Part shown: positions 35,351 through 44,781 of the stretch, piece by piece
How positions within the stretch are numbered: the first letter of the stretch is position 1
Layout: every line of letters begins with the position of its first letter
Assembly (NCBI RefSeq): GCF_000299335.2
Contig: NZ_CP004387.1
Location: 2,914,001 to 2,978,000, forward strand
Length of the DNA: 64,000 nucleotides
DNA from: Isoalcanivorax pacificus W11-5
Lineage (GTDB): Bacteria; Pseudomonadota; Gammaproteobacteria; Pseudomonadales; Alcanivoracaceae
Reading direction: 5' to 3'
Notes under the pieces: generated by a model
Databases searched by the model: none
The model's input: only the letters and a program-made list of their open reading frames with translations
What the model was told of the DNA's origin: nothing
Position numbers and translations under genes: made by a program

Positions 35351-37111
35351 TCAGCCATTGGCACGACGGCGCGGGGCATTGGCCTCGCGGCGCGGAGCGC
35401 TCTTGCCGGGACGACGGGCCGCCGCCGGTGCAACACCGCCATCTACCACGATATTCATCTGCTGGCCTGCCACCCAGACGGTGCGCAGATGCTTGATGGC
35501 GGACTCCGACAGGCTGTCCGGCAGATCCACGATGCTGAACTGCGGGAAGATGTCGATGCGGCCGATGTGGCTGCTGTTGAGCTTCACCTCATTGGCAATG
35601 GCACCCACGATGTTGGACGGTTTCACGCCATGGGTACGGCCCACTTCAATACGGTAGCGGGTCATGCCTGCTTCCGGCGCGGTGGCCTTGCGCGGTGCAC
35701 CACGGTCACGCTGTCCGCCTTCCGCACGGCGCGGCTCACGCTCGGGACGCTCCTGACGCGCACGCACCACCGGTGCCGGACGGTCTTCCATGTACAGCGA
35801 AGCATCGCCCTGGGCCAGGCGCGCCAGTGCTGCGGCAACGGCCAGCGGTTCGGCGCCGCTTTCCTGCAGGAATTCCTGCAGTACTTCACGGTACAGATCC
35901 AGTTTGCCGGCATCCAGCGTCGCCTGAATACGTGCCTTGAAGCGTGTCTTGCGCACGACATTGATCTGCGCCGAGGTCGGCAACGCCATTTCTTCCACTT
36001 TCTGGCGCGTCAGACGCTCGATGTTCTGCAGCATGCGTTTTTCACGCGGCGTCACGAACAGGATCGCATCCCCCTCACGCCCCGCGCGGCCGGTACGGCC
36101 GATACGGTGCACGTAGGTTTCGCCGTCAAACGGAATATCGTAGTTGAGCACCATGGAGATGCGCGGCACGTCCAGACCACGCGCGACCACGTCAGTGGCG
36201 ACCAGGATATCAATGCGGCCGCCCTTGATCTGCTCGACCACCTGCTCACGGTGTGGCTGCGCCATGTCACCGTTCAGCGCGGTGGCACGGAAGCCGGCAC
36301 GCTGCAGGAAGTCAGCCAGTTCGACGGTGCTTTCCTTGGTGCGGGCAAACAGGATCACGCCATCAAAGGTTTCGGTTTCCAGTACACGCACCAGCGCGTC
36401 GAGCTTGTCACGCTGGTTGATGAACAGATAGCGCTGACGGATCGCCGCCACGGTGGCCGTCTTGGTGGCCACGGTGATTTCCTGCGGGGATTTCAGGAAA
36501 CGCTGGGCGAGCTTGCGGATCGGCGGCGGCATGGTGGCCGAGAGCAGCGCCACCTGGCAGGCTGCCGGGGTCTGTTCCATCACCCACTCGACGTCGTCGA
36601 TAAAGCCCATGCGCAGCATTTCGTCGGCTTCATCCAGCACCAGGCAGCGCAGCGCGTCCAGCTTCAGGGTGCCGCGCTTGAGGTGGTCGACCACCCGGCC
36701 CGGCGTACCGATCACCACCTGCACACCTTCGCGCAGGGCGCGGGTCTGCGGGCGGTAGTCCATGCCACCGCACAGCGTGACCACACGCAGTGACGGCGTT
36801 TGCTGGCCGTATTTTTCAAACGACTCGGTAACCTGCAGCGCCAGCTCACGGGTCGGCGCCAGGACCAGCACCTGCACGGCGCCGGCCGGCGCATCACCAA
36901 AGCGGGAAATCAGTGGCAACGCGAACGCGGCGGTCTTGCCGGTGCCGGTCTGTGCCTGGCCGATGACGTCACGGCCTTCAAGAATATGGGGAATAATCGC
37001 CTGCTGGATCGCAGACGGCGTCTGGTAACCGAGCGCACGGATGGCCTGCTTGACGGTAGGGGAAAGCTCCAGCGCATCAAAACCGGGCTGGGCGGTCAAC
37101 TGTTCGGACAT
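35351..37111 (-). CDS. deaD: DEAD-box ATP-dependent RNA helicase DeaD/CsdA
   Basis: 586 residues. All superfamily-2 motifs are in place: Q motif, AQTGTGKTAA (I), PTREL (Ia), DEAD (II), SAT (III), and HRIGRTGRAGREG (VI). The C-terminal region has a DbpA-type RNA-binding domain (RYRIEVGRTHGVKPSNIVGAIANEVKL...IGRIDIFPQFSIVDLP) and then a basic Arg-rich tail (RRPGKSAPRREANAPRRRANG), as in CsdA. It unwinds RNA for ribosome assembly and mRNA turnover, especially in the cold. A single gene; a ~320-base leader region upstream is typical of cold-shock helicases but no specific element is visible in it. Confidence 0.95.
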   Translation of the reverse strand: MSEQLTAQPGFDALELSPTVKQAIRALGYQTPSAIQQAIIPHILEGRDVIGQAQTGTGKTAAFALPLISRFGDAPAGAVQVLVLAPTRELALQVTESFEKYGQQTPSLRVVTLCGGMDYRPQTRALREGVQVVIGTPGRVVDHLKRGTLKLDALRCLVLDEADEMLRMGFIDDVEWVMEQTPAACQVALLSATMPPPIRKLAQRFLKSPQEITVATKTATVAAIRQRYLFINQRDKLDALVRVLETETFDGVILFARTKESTVELADFLQRAGFRATALNGDMAQPHREQVVEQIKGGRIDILVATDVVARGLDVPRISMVLNYDIPFDGETYVHRIGRTGRAGREGDAILFVTPREKRMLQNIERLTRQKVEEMALPTSAQINVVRKTRFKARIQATLDAGKLDLYREVLQEFLQESGAEPLAVAAALARLAQGDASLYMEDRPAPVVRARQERPEREPRRAEGGQRDRGAPRKATAPEAGMTRYRIEVGRTHGVKPSNIVGAIANEVKLNSSHIGRIDIFPQFSIVDLPDSLSESAIKHLRTVWVAGQQMNIVVDGGVAPAAARRPGKSAPRREANAPRRRANG

Positions 37112-37430
37112 GAATCACCTTGCATCGCCACAGCAGCCGCTGTGGACGTGGATGGAATAATACCGGATACCCCGGGACGGACAGGTCCTGGGTTTCGCTC
37201 ACCGGTTACGAGGCTTCCCGCGAGAAGCCCGGCCGTATCGCGTAGATAGGGGGAGGGGCCGAAAACGGGATCAACGCCGCAATGTGCGGACGTGGCAGCT
37301 TGCTGTGTCCAACGCGGCTGCGTCGGGATGCTGCATCAAAGCGGCGCGGAGTATAGCGAATTGCAATCGCCAGCGCCAGTGGCACGTGGGTTATGCCACA
37401 ATAGCGCCGCCAACCTGACCGGAGCCCGCC
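37112..37430. other. Divergent gap upstream of deaD and yaiI
   Basis: 319 bases. Nothing coding is supported. It contains a small CAGCAGC/GCTG hairpin near 37122-37133 in the deaD leader; the rest is of mixed composition. Confidence 0.4.
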
Positions 37431-37889
37431 ATGACCATCTGGGTCGACGCCGACGCCTGCCCGAACATGATCCGCGACGTGCTGTTCCGCGCCGCACAGC
37501 GTACCCACACGCCCATGGTGCTGGTCGCCAACCAGCCGGTGCGTACCCCGCCAGGCCAGTTGATCCGCGCCATCCAGGTGCCCGGCGGCTTCGACGAGGC
37601 GGACGACTATATTGCCACCCAGATCCAGCCCGGCGAACTGGTGATCACCGCCGATATCCCGCTGGCCGCCCGCGCCATCGAAGCCGGCGCCACCGCCCTG
37701 CACCCCCGGGGCGAGCTGTTTACCCCGGACAACATCAGCCAGCGGCTGACGATGCGCAATTTCATGGAGGAAATGCGCGGCGCCGGCCTGGCCCATGGCG
37801 GCCCGCCACCGATGACCGAACGTGACAAGCAGGTCTTCGCCAATGCCCTGGACCGCTGGCTCACTGCCCGCCGGGCGCCTTCACGTTGA
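37431..37889 (+). CDS. yaiI: YaiI/YqxD family (UPF0178) protein
   Basis: 152 residues; GGAG before the ATG. The family core is clear: [33 protein letters not shown], then [46 protein letters not shown], the conserved acidic residues of a PIN-like nuclease fold. The function is unproven; the fold suggests RNA or DNA cleavage. It stands alone between deaD and the response-regulator gene. Confidence 0.93.
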   Translation: MTIWVDADACPNMIRDVLFRAAQRTHTPMVLVANQPVRTPPGQLIRAIQVPGGFDEADDYIATQIQPGELVITADIPLAARAIEAGATALHPRGELFTPDNISQRLTMRNFMEEMRGAGLAHGGPPPMTERDKQVFANALDRWLTARRAPSR

Positions 37890-37976
37890 TGCGCCCTTGA
37901 CGCGCCACCGGGCAGCATGATCAATAATCCAAGGCCGGTCAGGACGACCGGCGTCACGCTGCAAGGGGCCCCGATC

Positions 37977-38678
37977 ATGAGCCGTTCTCTGGAAAAACTC
38001 GCCATCCTGCTGGTGGAAGACCACCGCCAGCTGGCCCAGACCGTTGTCGAATACCTGGAGGAACTGGGAGCCACCGCCGACTATGCCGGCGATGCTGCCC
38101 TGGCGCGCGAACTGCTGCGCGAACATCACTATGACCTGATCCTGCTCGACGTGATGCTGCCCGGTGAAGACGGCTACTCTCTGTGCCGTTACCTGCGCCA
38201 CGAGCTGACCCTGGACACGCCGGTGATCTTCCTGACCGCCCGCGACCACCTGGACGACAAACTCGAAGGCTTCTCAAAGGGCGCCGACGATTATCTGGTG
38301 AAACCCTTCGCACTGCCGGAGCTGTCCGCGCGCATCCAGGCGCTGGTGCGCCGCGAACGCCGTGAAGTGGCGCCGCATGTACTGGCCGTGGCCGATCTGG
38401 AACTGGACCCGGCACGCCAGGAAGTGCGCCGCGACGGCCAGGTGCTGAAACTGTCCCCCACGGCGTTCCGCATCCTGCGTATCCTGATGCGCGAAACACC
38501 GAAGGTGGTCAGCCGCGAACAACTCGAACATGAACTCTGGGGTGATCTGGTACCGGATTCCGATGCGCTGCGCAGCCATCTCTACAACCTGCGCAAAGTG
38601 ATCGACAAGCCCTTTGAGGTAGCCCTGCTGGAGACGCTGCCGGGCGTCGGGTTCTCGATCCGCAATCCGGCAGCCTGA
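37977..38678 (+). CDS. OmpR/PhoB-family response regulator
   Basis: 233 residues from the ATG at 37977. Receiver domain with acidic pocket in LLVEDH, phospho-acceptor Asp in ILLDVMLPGEDGY (~residue 57), conserved T in IFLTARD and K in DYLVKPF; then a winged-helix output domain with TAFRILRILMRE, VVSREQLEHELWG and HLYNLRKVIDKPF. It binds direct repeats to control transcription. The histidine kinase gene is on the opposite strand, ending 25 bases away, so the pair is convergent instead of in one operon. Targets are unknown; the CFA-type operon beyond the kinase is a candidate. Confidence 0.93.
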   Translation: MSRSLEKLAILLVEDHRQLAQTVVEYLEELGATADYAGDAALARELLREHHYDLILLDVMLPGEDGYSLCRYLRHELTLDTPVIFLTARDHLDDKLEGFSKGADDYLVKPFALPELSARIQALVRRERREVAPHVLAVADLELDPARQEVRRDGQVLKLSPTAFRILRILMRETPKVVSREQLEHELWGDLVPDSDALRSHLYNLRKVIDKPFEVALLETLPGVGFSIRNPAA

Positions 38679-38703
38679 CGGCTGACCGGCGGCGCGGGCA
38701 GGA

Positions 38704-40002
38704 TTATTCGCCGCGCCGCTGCCAGCCGGGAAACGAGATACGCACCTGCGTACCCTGCCCCGGCTGGCTGGCCACTTCCAGTTCCCACCGGCAGTGCTCG
38801 CACAGGCGTTGCACGATCGCCAGCCCAAGACCATGCCCGCCTTCGGCATTGCCCTGCCCGCGTTCAAACGGGCGCAACAAGCGTTCCAGCTCTTCCGGAT
38901 TGATGCCCGGCCCGGTATCACGCACCAGGATCTCCTGCTCGCCGATGATCACTTCCACAGAGCCGGAGTTGGTGTAATTGATGGCGTTGCGCACCAGATT
39001 GGTCAGAACAATCGACAGCACCTGCTCCGGCACCTCCAGTGTCAGCATGGCGCGCTGCGTGCAGTCGAGTGTCACCGCCTTGCGCTGCGCCAGCGGCTGC
39101 AGGCGTTCCACCAGGTTCAGCACCAGATCATTGACGATCAGGTGATCCGAGGGCAGCGCCTTGTATTCGCTGCGCGCCAGCAGCAACAGGGTTTCGATCA
39201 GCGCCTCCATGTCACCGACCGTGTCCTCGATACGGCGGACCGAGGGCGTGCCGGGATAGCGCTCGGACAGCAGCTCAAGATTGGCACGGATCACCGCCAG
39301 TGGCGTGCGCAATTCGTGGCTGGCGTCACGCGAAAACTGCCGCTCGCGCACGACGAAATCCAGCAGCCGGTCGGAATAGGCTTCCAGCGCCGAGACCAGC
39401 ACCGCCACTTCGGAATCCGCTTCGGTTTCGATGCTGGCGAAATCCGGCCGTGCCGTTCCCGTTTCGCGCAAGGGTACGTCACGCAGCATCTCTGCCAGTT
39501 GTACCAGTGGCGACATCAGCTGCCGCGACTTGCGCCAGGTCAGGAACGACATCAGGTAGATCACCAGCAACACGCCGGCCAGCGGCGCAACACCGAATAC
39601 CAGCGCCAGTGCCGACACCCGTCGTTCGTCAAAGATCAGGTACAGCGTCAGGTCACCCCGCCGCTCCAGATAGACAATCGGCTGGTCGCCGCCCAGCGGC
39701 ACCCGGTGGAAACCGGGCTCAAGGTTCAGGAACGCATCCGGGATACGGTCATGCGCATGCGCCGGGTCATCCAGCAACCCGAGCAGGTGGCGGGTGTTCG
39801 GTCGGGGAAAATCCGGTTGCCGGTCGTACAGCTGCCAGAAATGCTGCGCCTCCAGCATCAGCGCCTGTTTGACCAGCACGTGCTCGATGATCTTGGCCGT
39901 CGCCATCACACCAAGCACCGTGGTCAGGCTGATCAGCACGACCTGCGTCAGGTAGAACCGGGCAAGCCGGTATTGCACGCCGGAACGTCGACGGCTGGCC
40001 AT
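38704..40002 (-). CDS. Two-component sensor histidine kinase
   Basis: 432 residues from the ATG at 40002 (GAGAGG before it; the frame is open further up but overlaps the end of the CFA-type gene). Two membrane helices (~16-38 and ~135-157) enclose a short periplasmic sensor region. A cytoplasmic linker leads to HisKA with the phospho-His in SRDASHELRTPLAVI (~residue 230), then HATPase_c with N box NLVRNAIN, G1 box DTGPGI and G2 box GGHGLGLAIVQRL. Small sensor domain, PhoQ/QseC-like overall layout. Transcribed after the CFA/DUF1295/DUF2878 genes with a 77-base gap, so it may be co-transcribed with them. Its regulator is encoded convergently. Confidence 0.92.
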   Translation of the reverse strand: MASRRRSGVQYRLARFYLTQVVLISLTTVLGVMATAKIIEHVLVKQALMLEAQHFWQLYDRQPDFPRPNTRHLLGLLDDPAHAHDRIPDAFLNLEPGFHRVPLGGDQPIVYLERRGDLTLYLIFDERRVSALALVFGVAPLAGVLLVIYLMSFLTWRKSRQLMSPLVQLAEMLRDVPLRETGTARPDFASIETEADSEVAVLVSALEAYSDRLLDFVVRERQFSRDASHELRTPLAVIRANLELLSERYPGTPSVRRIEDTVGDMEALIETLLLLARSEYKALPSDHLIVNDLVLNLVERLQPLAQRKAVTLDCTQRAMLTLEVPEQVLSIVLTNLVRNAINYTNSGSVEVIIGEQEILVRDTGPGINPEELERLLRPFERGQGNAEGGHGLGLAIVQRLCEHCRWELEVASQPGQGTQVRISFPGWQRRGE

Positions 40003-40079
40003 GGCATCCTCTCGCACGGAGCGCCCGGCGGCGCGCTTCAACCTGTCCCGCAGCGGCGGCTGCGGGGCAGCCTGCTGCG

Positions 40080-41117
40080 TCAATGCGGTGCTTCCGGGCG
40101 AACAAAACAATAGTGGCCGACAAACCACTCATTGCCGTCACGATAGGCGAAAAGCTCCGCACAGGCCATGAAAAACATGCGCCAGCGTTGCAGCCAGCGG
40201 CGTGCATCCTCACGACCATAAGTGGCCGCCAGCACCGGCATCAGGCTGTCGCGGCGCTGGTCTGCATTATCCAGCCAGGCTTCCAGCGTGCGCGCATAAT
40301 GGCGGCCATTCACACGCCAGGCATCCTGCAACACCAGCCTGTCCTGGCAGCGCTCCAGCAGATCGAACGAGGGCATCACGCCGCCGCTGAAAAACATGCG
40401 CCCCATCCAGTTTTCCTCGCCGTCGGTTTCGAACGGATAGAACACCTTGTCGTGACAAAAGATGTGCACGAACAGCTTGCCGCCGGGCCGCAGCCAGTCG
40501 TGAATGCGATGCATCAGCACCCGGTGGTTGCGCACATGCTCGAACATTTCCACGGAGACGACGCGGTCAAAATCCCCCTCGGGATTGAAGCTGCTGACAT
40601 CTGCGGTGATCACGCGCACGTTTCGCAGGTTGCGCTGCTGTGCCTGGTCATCAATCCAGGCTTTCTGCGACGCCGAGTTGGAGACGGCCACTATCTCGCT
40701 GTTCGGATAATGCTGCGCCATCCACAGGGACAGCGACCCCCAGCCACAGCCCAGTTCCAGCACCCGCTGGCCATCCTTCAGGCCAGCGCGCTGGCAGGTC
40801 AGCGCCAGCATGGCTTCTTCGGCTTCCGCCAGGGTGCGGACACCTTCTCCCCACAGGCAGGAGGAATATTTCAGGTAAGGCCCGAGCACACGCCGATAGA
40901 ACGCAGCCGGCACTTCATAATGCTGATCATTGGCGGCCTGCTGTTGCTCCGCCACCGGCCCGTCGGCAAGCTGCGCCATCAACGCCTGCTTGCGCGCCTC
41001 CACCGCACCCGGTTCATCGGCATGCTCCTGGCGCAAGCGCTGGTCAAGCAGTCGGCGAATGCCAAAACGGATCAGACTGTCGGGCACCCAGCGGCGCTCG
41101 GCGAGATCAACCATCAT
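40080..41117 (-). CDS. Cyclopropane-fatty-acyl-phospholipid synthase family methyltransferase
   Basis: 345 residues from the ATG at 41117 (or 41114), which overlaps the end of the DUF1295 gene. The CFA family is clear: [42 protein letters not shown], the SAM loop [29 protein letters not shown] and [15 protein letters not shown]. It lacks the ~90-residue N-terminal domain of E. coli Cfa, so it belongs to the short class found with DUF1295/DUF2878 genes. Such enzymes methylate unsaturated acyl chains; whether the product here is cyclopropane or methyl-branched (as with furan-lipid enzymes) cannot be said. Translational coupling to the DUF1295 gene supports a joint pathway. Confidence 0.88.
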   Translation of the reverse strand: MMVDLAERRWVPDSLIRFGIRRLLDQRLRQEHADEPGAVEARKQALMAQLADGPVAEQQQAANDQHYEVPAAFYRRVLGPYLKYSSCLWGEGVRTLAEAEEAMLALTCQRAGLKDGQRVLELGCGWGSLSLWMAQHYPNSEIVAVSNSASQKAWIDDQAQQRNLRNVRVITADVSSFNPEGDFDRVVSVEMFEHVRNHRVLMHRIHDWLRPGGKLFVHIFCHDKVFYPFETDGEENWMGRMFFSGGVMPSFDLLERCQDRLVLQDAWRVNGRHYARTLEAWLDNADQRRDSLMPVLAATYGREDARRWLQRWRMFFMACAELFAYRDGNEWFVGHYCFVRPEAPH

Positions 41118-41880
41118 GTCGCGGTCTCCATGGGAAAAAGGCACTGGTGGTGCGCTGGTAACGCCGGTAGTCCTCGCCCCGGCTTTTCAGCGCCTGACGT
41201 TCGGTATAGGGAATGCCGGTGACGAACCACAGGAACAGCCACATCATCAGCGGTGCCAGCCACAGCCAGGCGGCGCCGGGGGCGCCGATGGCCAGCACCG
41301 GATAGCTGAACCAGTGCAACCATTCAAAGAAATAATTCGGATGCCGCGAGTAACGCCACAGCCCCTCGCGGCAGGTCTTGCCACGGTGAGCCGGATCATC
41401 ACGAAATTGCGCCAGCTGGCGGTCGGCGGTGCTCTCGCCAATCAGCGCGACCACGCCCAGCACACTCCCGAGTAACAACCACAGGGGCTGCACCGGCCCC
41501 TGATGACCGCTGATCACGAATGCCGGCAGGGCAAACAGCCACGCCAGCAGGCCCTGCCCGAGAAAGAAAAAGAAATGAAACAGACCGATGCGCGCACCCA
41601 GTGCCTCACGCATGGCGCGATAACGACCTTCCTCGGCATCGCCCAGCACCCGCAACAGGATGTGCGTGCCCAGGCGCCACGACCAGAAACCCAGCAACAC
41701 AGCCGTCACCAGGCGCACCAGCCAGACGCCCTCGCCCATCCACAGATAAATCAGCGACACGGCGCCCACACCGTAGGCCCATACCACATCGGCGTAACCG
41801 CCGTTGGCCGTGCGCTGTTGCACCCACCAGCCCAGCAGGCTCCAGATCAACAGCAATAAGGCGCCATACACCAGCATCAT
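41107..41880 (-). CDS. DUF1295 (steroid 5-alpha-reductase-like) membrane protein
   Basis: 257 residues from the ATG at 41880 (GGGGAGGGCAGGAC upstream; the stop of the DUF2878 gene overlaps it). About six membrane helices, and the isoprenylcysteine-methyltransferase/5-alpha-reductase signature at the C-terminus ([24 protein letters not shown]...[33 protein letters not shown]). The family reduces or methylates lipid-like substrates in the inner membrane; this one is unassigned. It lies between the DUF2878 and the CFA-type gene, with overlapping stops and starts on both sides. Confidence 0.88.
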   Translation of the reverse strand: MMLVYGALLLLIWSLLGWWVQQRTANGGYADVVWAYGVGAVSLIYLWMGEGVWLVRLVTAVLLGFWSWRLGTHILLRVLGDAEEGRYRAMREALGARIGLFHFFFFLGQGLLAWLFALPAFVISGHQGPVQPLWLLLGSVLGVVALIGESTADRQLAQFRDDPAHRGKTCREGLWRYSRHPNYFFEWLHWFSYPVLAIGAPGAAWLWLAPLMMWLFLWFVTGIPYTERQALKSRGEDYRRYQRTTSAFFPWRPRHDG

Positions 41881-42455
41881 GTCCTGCCCTCCCCGGGCCA
41901 CATTGTCTGCCCGCCCGGCCCGGCACCGCGCGCGGCCCACCAGGCCAGCGCCGGCACCAGCAGTGCCCATACCAGGCCATAACACACCGCCAGCGGCAAC
42001 AGGCCGGCAGGCGCACTGGCCGCACCACATCGCACGCCGGCCAGCACCGACGCGATGCTGCCGACTGCGCCGAACAGCGCCGCCAGCCGCACCCGCCCCT
42101 GCAACCAGGCAAGGCTGTGATTCAGACTCATGGCAAAACCCACCCAGAGCATCATGATCCAGAGCGGCGGCCAGCCCGATGACCAGGCCATGCGATATTC
42201 AATCAGGCCGAGCGACAACCAGACACGTTCCGCCAACACGCCCGCCAGCAACCCGGCCAGTGCCATGCGGCCCTCCGCACGCCACGATGCACCACTGCCC
42301 AACGCCAGCGCCACCAGCGCCAACAACGTCGCCAGCGCTGGCCATTGCAGCCCCTGCGCCGCACCCAGCACCGCAGCAAACCACAACGCCTGGAACAATA
42401 CCGCGTTGCCCAGAATGGCCGGAGGAATCTGTTGTAGCCGCTTCATGATCTGCAT
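41877..42455 (-). CDS. DUF2878 inner-membrane protein
   Basis: 192 residues with five or six membrane helices and little else; the family marks are LGNAVLFQALWFAAVLGA, the conserved LIEYR...GWPPLWIMMLWVGFAMSLNHSLAWL. A start at 42446 (ATG four codons in) is also possible. Members nearly always occur with CFA-type and DUF1295 genes. First gene of the minus-strand operon, sharing a ~95-base divergent promoter region with the SnoaL-like lipoprotein. Confidence 0.85.
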   Translation of the reverse strand: MQIMKRLQQIPPAILGNAVLFQALWFAAVLGAAQGLQWPALATLLALVALALGSGASWRAEGRMALAGLLAGVLAERVWLSLGLIEYRMAWSSGWPPLWIMMLWVGFAMSLNHSLAWLQGRVRLAALFGAVGSIASVLAGVRCGAASAPAGLLPLAVCYGLVWALLVPALAWWAARGAGPGGQTMWPGEGRT

Positions 42456-42549
42456 TCGCAGACGCTAGCCCGCACGCGGTCAAGCCACCGTGAATCATCT
42501 CCGCACCGATTCACAACGGGTTCACCGCACAAGCGGGACACTTTTGCCC

Positions 42550-43125
42550 ATGCGCCCACTTTTCCGATCTTTCCATCTTCTGCTGCTGCCGCTGTTGTGC
42601 CTGCTGGCGCTGACCGGTTGTGCCCATCGCCCGCCGCAGGATTTCGCCGCCCAGTATCTGGCCGCCCTGGAGCGGTTTCCCGCCAGCACCACGGCAGACC
42701 TGGACACCGCCATGCAGCATTTTGTCGACGTGTTCACTCACATGACGGCCACGGATATCCGCGAACGCGTCGCCAGGACCTATGCGAGCGATCTGTTTTT
42801 CAACGACACCCTTTATACCGCCACGCAGCGGGAGGCGCTGGCCGACCATCTCGCCGGCACCGGCCAGGCCATGGACGCCATGCAGGTAGAGATTCTCGGC
42901 TGGACCGCCCAGGACGGTGAGGTCTACGTGCGCTGGCTGATGCATACCCGGTTTTCGATGGCCGGGCGCGACGTGGATGCCCGCACCATCGGCATGACGC
43001 ACCTGCGTTTCAACGATGCCGGCCAAGTGGTGCTGCATCAGGATTTCTGGGACAGCAGCCAGGGCTTCTTGGAACATGTGCCGGTGCTCGGCGGCATGAT
43101 CCGCTGGGTCCGCAGCCGATTGTGA
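42550..43125 (+). CDS. SnoaL/NTF2-like lipoprotein
   Basis: 191 residues from the ATG at 42550; lipobox L-T-G-C near residue 23. The rest fits a nuclear-transport-factor-2 fold: FVDVFTHMTATDIRERVARTYASDLFFNDTLYTATQREALADHL, then VEILGWTAQDGEVYVRWLMHTRFSM and VLHQDFWDS. Proteins of this fold bind or convert small hydrophobic molecules. It probably forms an operon with the chalcone-isomerase-like gene 30 bases later. It is divergent from the DUF2878/DUF1295/CFA operon and, by genomic habit, part of the same lipid pathway. Confidence 0.82.
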   Translation: MRPLFRSFHLLLLPLLCLLALTGCAHRPPQDFAAQYLAALERFPASTTADLDTAMQHFVDVFTHMTATDIRERVARTYASDLFFNDTLYTATQREALADHLAGTGQAMDAMQVEILGWTAQDGEVYVRWLMHTRFSMAGRDVDARTIGMTHLRFNDAGQVVLHQDFWDSSQGFLEHVPVLGGMIRWVRSRL

Positions 43126-43155
43126 AACAGCCTCCGGCCCACCGGGAGAGATGCC

Positions 43156-43683
43156 ATGCAGCGTCTTGTACTCACACTGCTGATTGCCCTGCTGCCGCCG
43201 ATGACCCATGCATTACCGCCTTCGCCGGCGCAGTTTTTCGCTGAGGACGTTTCGCTGACCGACTGCGGCAGCGGCGAAGTGCGGGCACTGCGCTTTTTCC
43301 GCGTCGGCGAGGCAACGCTGGCCAGCGCCCGCTGCGACGGCGATCTCAACCCGCCCCTGCGGCTGCTGTTCCGCTATCGCCGCGATGTGCCCGGCGATGC
43401 CTTCGGCAAGGCCGCCGAGACCATGATCGGCCGCAACATCAGCGAGGACGCCTTCCGGCAACTCAAACCCCGGCTGCAGGCATTCAACAGCCATTACCGC
43501 GATATCGGCGCTGGCGACGTCTATCAACTGGATTATGCCGCCGACGGCCGGCTGCTGCTGAGCCTCAACGGCCAGCCACTGGTGATGGAGCAGGGCGATG
43601 ATTTCGCCCGTGCCTACCTGACGATCTGGTTCGGCGAACGTCCCTATTCCACTGATCTCAAGCAGGCCCTGTTGGGACAGTGA
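43156..43683 (+). CDS. Chalcone isomerase-like secreted protein
   Basis: 175 residues; GGGAGAG before the ATG. Signal peptide with cleavage near THA-LPP. Chalcone-isomerase-like signs are LRFFRVGEATLASARCDGDLNPPLRLLFRYRRDVPGDAFGKAAETMIG, VYQLDYAADGRLLLSLNGQPLV and the ending LTIWFGERPYSTDLKQALLG. It pairs with the SnoaL-like lipoprotein. A GTG-started frame overlaps its stop, but the following GGDEF gene more likely starts at 43788. Confidence 0.83.
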   Translation: MQRLVLTLLIALLPPMTHALPPSPAQFFAEDVSLTDCGSGEVRALRFFRVGEATLASARCDGDLNPPLRLLFRYRRDVPGDAFGKAAETMIGRNISEDAFRQLKPRLQAFNSHYRDIGAGDVYQLDYAADGRLLLSLNGQPLVMEQGDDFARAYLTIWFGERPYSTDLKQALLGQ

Positions 43684-43787
43684 GCCGCCCGCACACCCGG
43701 GCCAGCCGTCTTATATCCGCCGGGGGGCTGCGCTACACTGCCCCGGAACAGTCAACGGCAAGCCAGCAGCGGGCGCGGGGGACACGG

Positions 43788-44570
43788 ATGGGCTTCTGGA
43801 ATCAGGGTGCGGCGCAATCATTGCCGATGCAGGACAACGAACCGGTCATCACCAGCCAGGACCGGCTGCGTGCGGTCAGCAAGGCCGCATGGCTGACGCT
43901 GCTGATGCTGCTGCTGGCCGTGACGATCACCGCAATCTGCGTGCTGGCCACCGGCGAACGCAACTGGGTGTTCGCACTGGGCCTGTCGATCCTGATTCCG
44001 CTACTGGTGACGCCGCTGGTGGTCTACCCGATCAGTTGCCGCAACGCGGCGCTTGCCCGCAGCAATCACCACCTGCAGCAACTGGCCCGCCACGATCACC
44101 TCACCGGACTGTTCAATCGTCCTTATATGCTGAACATGCTCGAACGCGAGCTGGCCCTTTCCAGCCGGCACGATTATCCCGTGTCGCTGATGCTGATCGA
44201 CATTCAGAACAACCGCGACATCATCGACCGCCTCGGTCGCCACGCCTCTGACAAGGCGCTGCAGCGGGTGGCGCGGGAAGTGCGCACGCAGATCCGCGAG
44301 AGTGATCTGTTCGGGCGCGTAGAAGGCGCACAGTTCATGCTGGTATTGCCCCACACCGGGCTGCGCGATGCACTGCGCATCAGCGACAACCTGTGCCGCC
44401 TGCTCAATCGCCAGGACATCAACACCGACAGCGCCGCTATCAGTCTGCTCACCTGCTTCGGCGTTGCCTCCACCGAACACAGCAGCCGCACATTGCAGAA
44501 CCTGCTGAACGACGCCGATTATGCGCTGTACAACGCGCGCAAGCAGAACGGTGCTGTGGTCGACGCCTGA
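43788..44570 (+). CDS. GGDEF-domain protein with degenerate active site
   Basis: 260 residues from the ATG at 43788 (GGGGGA upstream; a GTG at 43680 is an alternative). Two membrane helices (~38-85) precede a GGDEF domain: HDHLTGLFNRPYMLNMLERELALS, LMLIDIQNNRDIIDRLGRHASDKALQRVAREVR, ESDLFGRVEGAQFMLVLPHT. The signature GG(D/E)EF reads E-G-A-Q-F, so cyclase activity is not expected. Such proteins may bind c-di-GMP or act as membrane sensors. Related domain landmarks further on (DADYALYNAR-NG) are normal. Confidence 0.85.
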   Translation: MGFWNQGAAQSLPMQDNEPVITSQDRLRAVSKAAWLTLLMLLLAVTITAICVLATGERNWVFALGLSILIPLLVTPLVVYPISCRNAALARSNHHLQQLARHDHLTGLFNRPYMLNMLERELALSSRHDYPVSLMLIDIQNNRDIIDRLGRHASDKALQRVAREVRTQIRESDLFGRVEGAQFMLVLPHTGLRDALRISDNLCRLLNRQDINTDSAAISLLTCFGVASTEHSSRTLQNLLNDADYALYNARKQNGAVVDA

Positions 44571-44781
44571 TCCTGCACTGCAACCTTGCGCACCATGGTG
44601 CAAGCATGGGCCATGCACGATACGTGTGCGCCTGCATTGATTCAGCGCATTTTTTTGCGTCCTGCCGTTCAGCCGCAGTATGTTAATTTTTATTGACTGC
44701 CTGCCGTTCCGGTTTACCTGCCGCACGGATGTAACAGAAAATGACGGCGTTATTCATTCCCCCCATCCAGGACGGACCAAG

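Noticed and set aside
35489-36793. Long plus-strand frame opposite deaD
   Set aside because: Same shadow effect; DeaD motifs on the minus strand are complete.
38794-40113. Long plus-strand frame opposite the histidine kinase
   Set aside because: The kinase boxes are on the minus strand; this frame is His/Gln-rich nonsense.
42490-42549. Upstream GTG/ATG extension of the SnoaL-like lipoprotein
   Set aside because: It would place 20 polar residues before the lipoprotein signal and spoil it.
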